Shown: in pieces, positions 61,953 to 64,000 of the stretch
Position numbering within the stretch: position 1 is the stretch's first letter
Layout of the letters: every line of letters starts with the position of its first letter
Assembly: GCF_020150455.1 (NCBI RefSeq)
Contig: NZ_CP083740.1
Span: 2,976,001-3,040,000, forward strand
Length of the DNA stretch: 64,000 nucleotides
Origin: Bremerella sp. TYQ1
Lineage (GTDB): Bacteria > Planctomycetota > Planctomycetia > Pirellulales > Pirellulaceae
Direction: 5' to 3'
Position numbers and translations under genes: made by a program
Notes under the pieces: model-generated
The model's database searches: none
Seen by the model: only the letters and a program-made list of their open reading frames with translations
What the model was told of the DNA's origin: nothing

Positions 61953-62783
61953 CTATTTGGGCGAGCCGAACAACGCTTCGCGAATCACCGCGGGCTTGTC
62001 GGTCGTGATCGAATCGAATCCCAGCTCCGCGTAGCGCTTCGCCTGGGCTGGCTCGTTGACGGTCCAAACATGACACTCGATCCCTGCGTCGCGAAGCTTC
62101 CGAACAAACTCGGCATCAACGACGGCGTCTTCCCCTTTGGTGCCGAGCCCTGTTGCTTTGGTTTCTTTAAGCGTTTTCAGCACTGAATCCACGCTTGGCG
62201 ACCACTTACCGGTCACGGCGTTCTTCTTGTAGCTCGTCAGCCAATTCGCTTTGTACTGCGGCATCTTTTCGCGGCACTGCTTTACCACGTCCTCGTTGAA
62301 GCAAATGATGACGATCTGCTCTGGTCGAAGACTTGACTTTTCCAGCACAACGCGGAGCGGTTCAACGATCTCTACCCCGCATTTGATTTCGACAAGGATC
62401 TTGCCAGACTGCGGCACCGTCGCGAGCACCTCTTCCAGCAGCGGAATCTGCTCGCCGGCGTACTTCTCATGCTTCCAAGAGCCGACGTCCAAGTTACGCA
62501 GTTCGGCGAGCGTTGCTTTCGCAGGCACCAATTTAGCGGCGCCCCCGGTCGTCTTCTCGGTCGTTTTATCGTGAAGCGCGACGATATGGCCATCCTTCGT
62601 CAGATAGAAATCGCCTTCAATGGCATCGGCCTTTTGAGCCCAGGCTTCGCGGAAAGAAGCCAGCGTATTTTCGGGAGCATCGAAGGAAGCACCGCGATGA
62701 GCCACAATCATTTGAGCTTCTCCGGTACCGAGAAAACTGGCCCAACATGCCGTTACAACTAGGAAAAAAGCGGAAGCACGCAT
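61953..62783 (-). CDS. Secreted glycerophosphodiester phosphodiesterase
   Basis: Exported enzyme of 276 aa with a signal peptide ending near GEAQ (residue ~24). It hydrolyses glycerophosphodiesters to glycerol-3-phosphate and alcohol. IVAHRGASFDAPENTLASF carries the catalytic His and Arg-Gly, EGDFYLTKDGHIVALHD the metal acids and the second His, LVEIKCG the Lys, and WTVNEPAQAKRYAELGFDSITTDKP the C-terminal signature of the GDPD family. Likely periplasmic. Alone on its strand. Confidence 0.92.
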   Translation of the reverse strand: MRASAFFLVVTACWASFLGTGEAQMIVAHRGASFDAPENTLASFREAWAQKADAIEGDFYLTKDGHIVALHDKTTEKTTGGAAKLVPAKATLAELRNLDVGSWKHEKYAGEQIPLLEEVLATVPQSGKILVEIKCGVEIVEPLRVVLEKSSLRPEQIVIICFNEDVVKQCREKMPQYKANWLTSYKKNAVTGKWSPSVDSVLKTLKETKATGLGTKGEDAVVDAEFVRKLRDAGIECHVWTVNEPAQAKRYAELGFDSITTDKPAVIREALFGSPK

Positions 62784-63218
62784 ACGTTCTATCCTGACGA
62801 TCGTCGAAGTGGGTTCTCGAAAAAGTTACTTACCTAAGTATAACTCACGATCCCTTCGCGGTTCATTCCCCCACGATGGACGGAAGCCGGGTCGTAACCC
62901 CTTCGTCTGACGCTGGTTTCATCAACCATTATGCCACATTTGTGTACGCATTGACGAAGACTATTTCACGATCCCGTCTCGCTCCGGCGGACAGTTTTTT
63001 GCTGCCTCCGCGGAAGACATTCCGCCCTTAAAATCGACTGCCCAGCTACCCGCCTAGACCGTAAATACAGGCACATTCGACGCACACAATGACATGAATT
63101 GATCATTATTTCTTGTAGTGTGTGCGCATACTTCGTTACAATACGCAGATCGCGAGCGTGCCGCTGGACCACTCAAAAATAAAGGTGATCCAAGCGTCAT
63201 TATTTTCTAGGAAGCCGA
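62784..63218. other. Intergenic region between two minus-strand genes
   Basis: About 435 bases. No gene, repeat or terminator is recognised. AT-rich stretches at 62820-62850 and 63090-63150 may hold the promoter of the glycerophosphodiesterase gene; none is distinct. Confidence 0.35.
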
Positions 63219-64000
63219 TCACGGCTTCATCGAATCTTCATCTCCCGTTGTGTCGGCCGATGTCGTTTCGGTGGCTGCTTGGGGTATGCGATAACATGCC
63301 GCCTCTTGCGAGTTGCGAACCAACAATCGATCGCCGATCAATACCGGATGGTTCCACGTCTTTCCTTCCAGCACGTTTTGGCGGGCCACTTCGTTGAACG
63401 CTTCACCGGTCGCTTCGACCAAAACGGCATCTCCCTTTTCGGTCAGCACCAGCAACAGTCCTGCATCTTTCAGCAGCAGCACTTGCCCTTTGCCGTAGCG
63501 GCCGTTCTTCCAGTTGCGGTCGCCTGTTTCCAGATCGATGCTGGCAAAGATCGTTCCGTCGAAACCAAACCCGTTGCCCTCGAAGACGACCATGTCGTTG
63601 AAGTCAGGCTTCAAGCTTCGTGACGTCCACAACACTTCCGCTTTCAATTGCTCGCCATCCTTCGCAACTTGAATGGCCCTGGTCCCATCACCCATCGTCG
63701 AGGGAATAACAATCTTGTCTTCGCCGAAGAGTTGCGGCTGCATCGCGCGATAGCCTCCTTCGACCGGCCACGCATGATTCAGCCACATGGTTCCGTCAGC
63801 AGGGTTCACGAAGTCGAGTCCCTGGTTGGTCAAACAAAGAACCGTCGGTCGATCGAACAGCATCACCAGTTGGGGTGAGCTATACGAGTGATCGCCCGAG
63901 GGAGCGGACCAAATCAAGTCGCCATCTTCCACATCAAACGCAAGCAAGCCTTTGTCGTCGGCGCCGCCGGCATGCACGATCACGTTGTCTTCGACAACCA
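63219..64000 (-). CDS. PQQ-binding-like beta-propeller protein, C-terminal part (cut by window end)
   Basis: The frame stays open to the window edge, so only the last ~260 residues are seen. Blade motifs are clear: LLAFDVEDGDLIWSAPS, LDFVNPADGTMW and FASIDLETGDRNWKNG follow the A/F-x-D-x-x-x-G-x-x-x-W pattern of PQQ-like propellers. The end is Thr/Asp-rich (TETTSADTTGDEDS). It resembles the complete secreted protein at 6505-7761 in fold but not closely in sequence. Signal peptide and start lie beyond 64000. Confidence 0.85.
   Translation of the reverse strand, partial: VVEDNVIVHAGGADDKGLLAFDVEDGDLIWSAPSGDHSYSSPQLVMLFDRPTVLCLTNQGLDFVNPADGTMWLNHAWPVEGGYRAMQPQLFGEDKIVIPSTMGDGTRAIQVAKDGEQLKAEVLWTSRSLKPDFNDMVVFEGNGFGFDGTIFASIDLETGDRNWKNGRYGKGQVLLLKDAGLLLVLTEKGDAVLVEATGEAFNEVARQNVLEGKTWNHPVLIGDRLLVRNSQEAACYRIPQAATETTSADTTGDEDSMKP

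Overview
The window looks like a chromosomal segment from a planctomycete of the Pirellulaceae type (Blastopirellula, Bremerella or Rhodopirellula relatives). Three things point there. It has two DUF1559 proteins with prepilin-like N-termini, each next to a small lipoprotein gene, and two PQQ-type beta-propeller proteins. It has several small membrane proteins of the kind found mainly in this phylum. Regulators carry FHA domains. Most genes are GC-rich and end in G/C-rich third positions, so many long antisense frames stay open; these are shadows and are left out. A Kdo transferase gene shows Gram-negative-type lipid A/LPS synthesis.

Layout. 0-2 kb: two unrelated short-chain dehydrogenase/epimerase genes. 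2-4.4 kb: a tandem pair of secreted HtrA-like proteins; the second has a PDZ domain placed between its two barrel halves and has lost the His and Ser of the triad. 4.4-8 kb: DUF4404 gene, lipoprotein plus DUF1559 pair, PQQ protein. 8-13.6 kb: YheT-type hydrolase, an FHA-GAF-AAA sigma-54 activator and a Prc/Tsp tail-specific protease. 13.6-19.6 kb: zinc-ribbon protein, PIG-L deacetylase with a NagB-like isomerase, small membrane proteins, MscL, a YiiX-like enzyme, a hydrolase and a GNAT acetyltransferase.

19.6-25.9 kb is the accessory part. Small, unrecognised genes of more AT-rich composition lie on both strands. Two families of palindrome-rich intergenic repeats, one per strand, sit just 3' of most of them (ORF plus 3' repeat). 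One core gene, a metallo-beta-lactamase-fold hydrolase, lies inside. A third dispersed repeat family has inverted copies here and others elsewhere in the window.

25.9-43 kb is core again: a very large secA with two insertions, waaA (Kdo transferase), metK behind a clear promoter, an activated-sugar operon (UDP-sugar pyrophosphorylase, manC, ruvX), an MFS exporter, an acyl-CoA-ligase-like enzyme with a DUF971 protein, and tRNA-Leu(TAA). 43.6-49 kb is the complete glycine cleavage system (gcvT, gcvH, gcvPA, gcvPB) followed by a lipoate-protein ligase that could charge GcvH. 49-55 kb: an FHA protein, an ECF sigma factor with a likely membrane anti-sigma partner, the second DUF1559/lipoprotein pair, a Lys-rich protein and a TPR lipoprotein. 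55-58 kb: serC and serA, the first two dedicated serine-synthesis steps in reverse order, functionally linked to glycine cleavage. 58-64 kb: M48 peptidase, a large PAS sensor kinase, a secreted glycerophosphodiesterase and the C-terminal part of a second PQQ protein cut by the window end.

Functions are assigned from motifs read by eye; no database search was run. Start codons were moved where a ribosome site, a promoter or family length argued for it.
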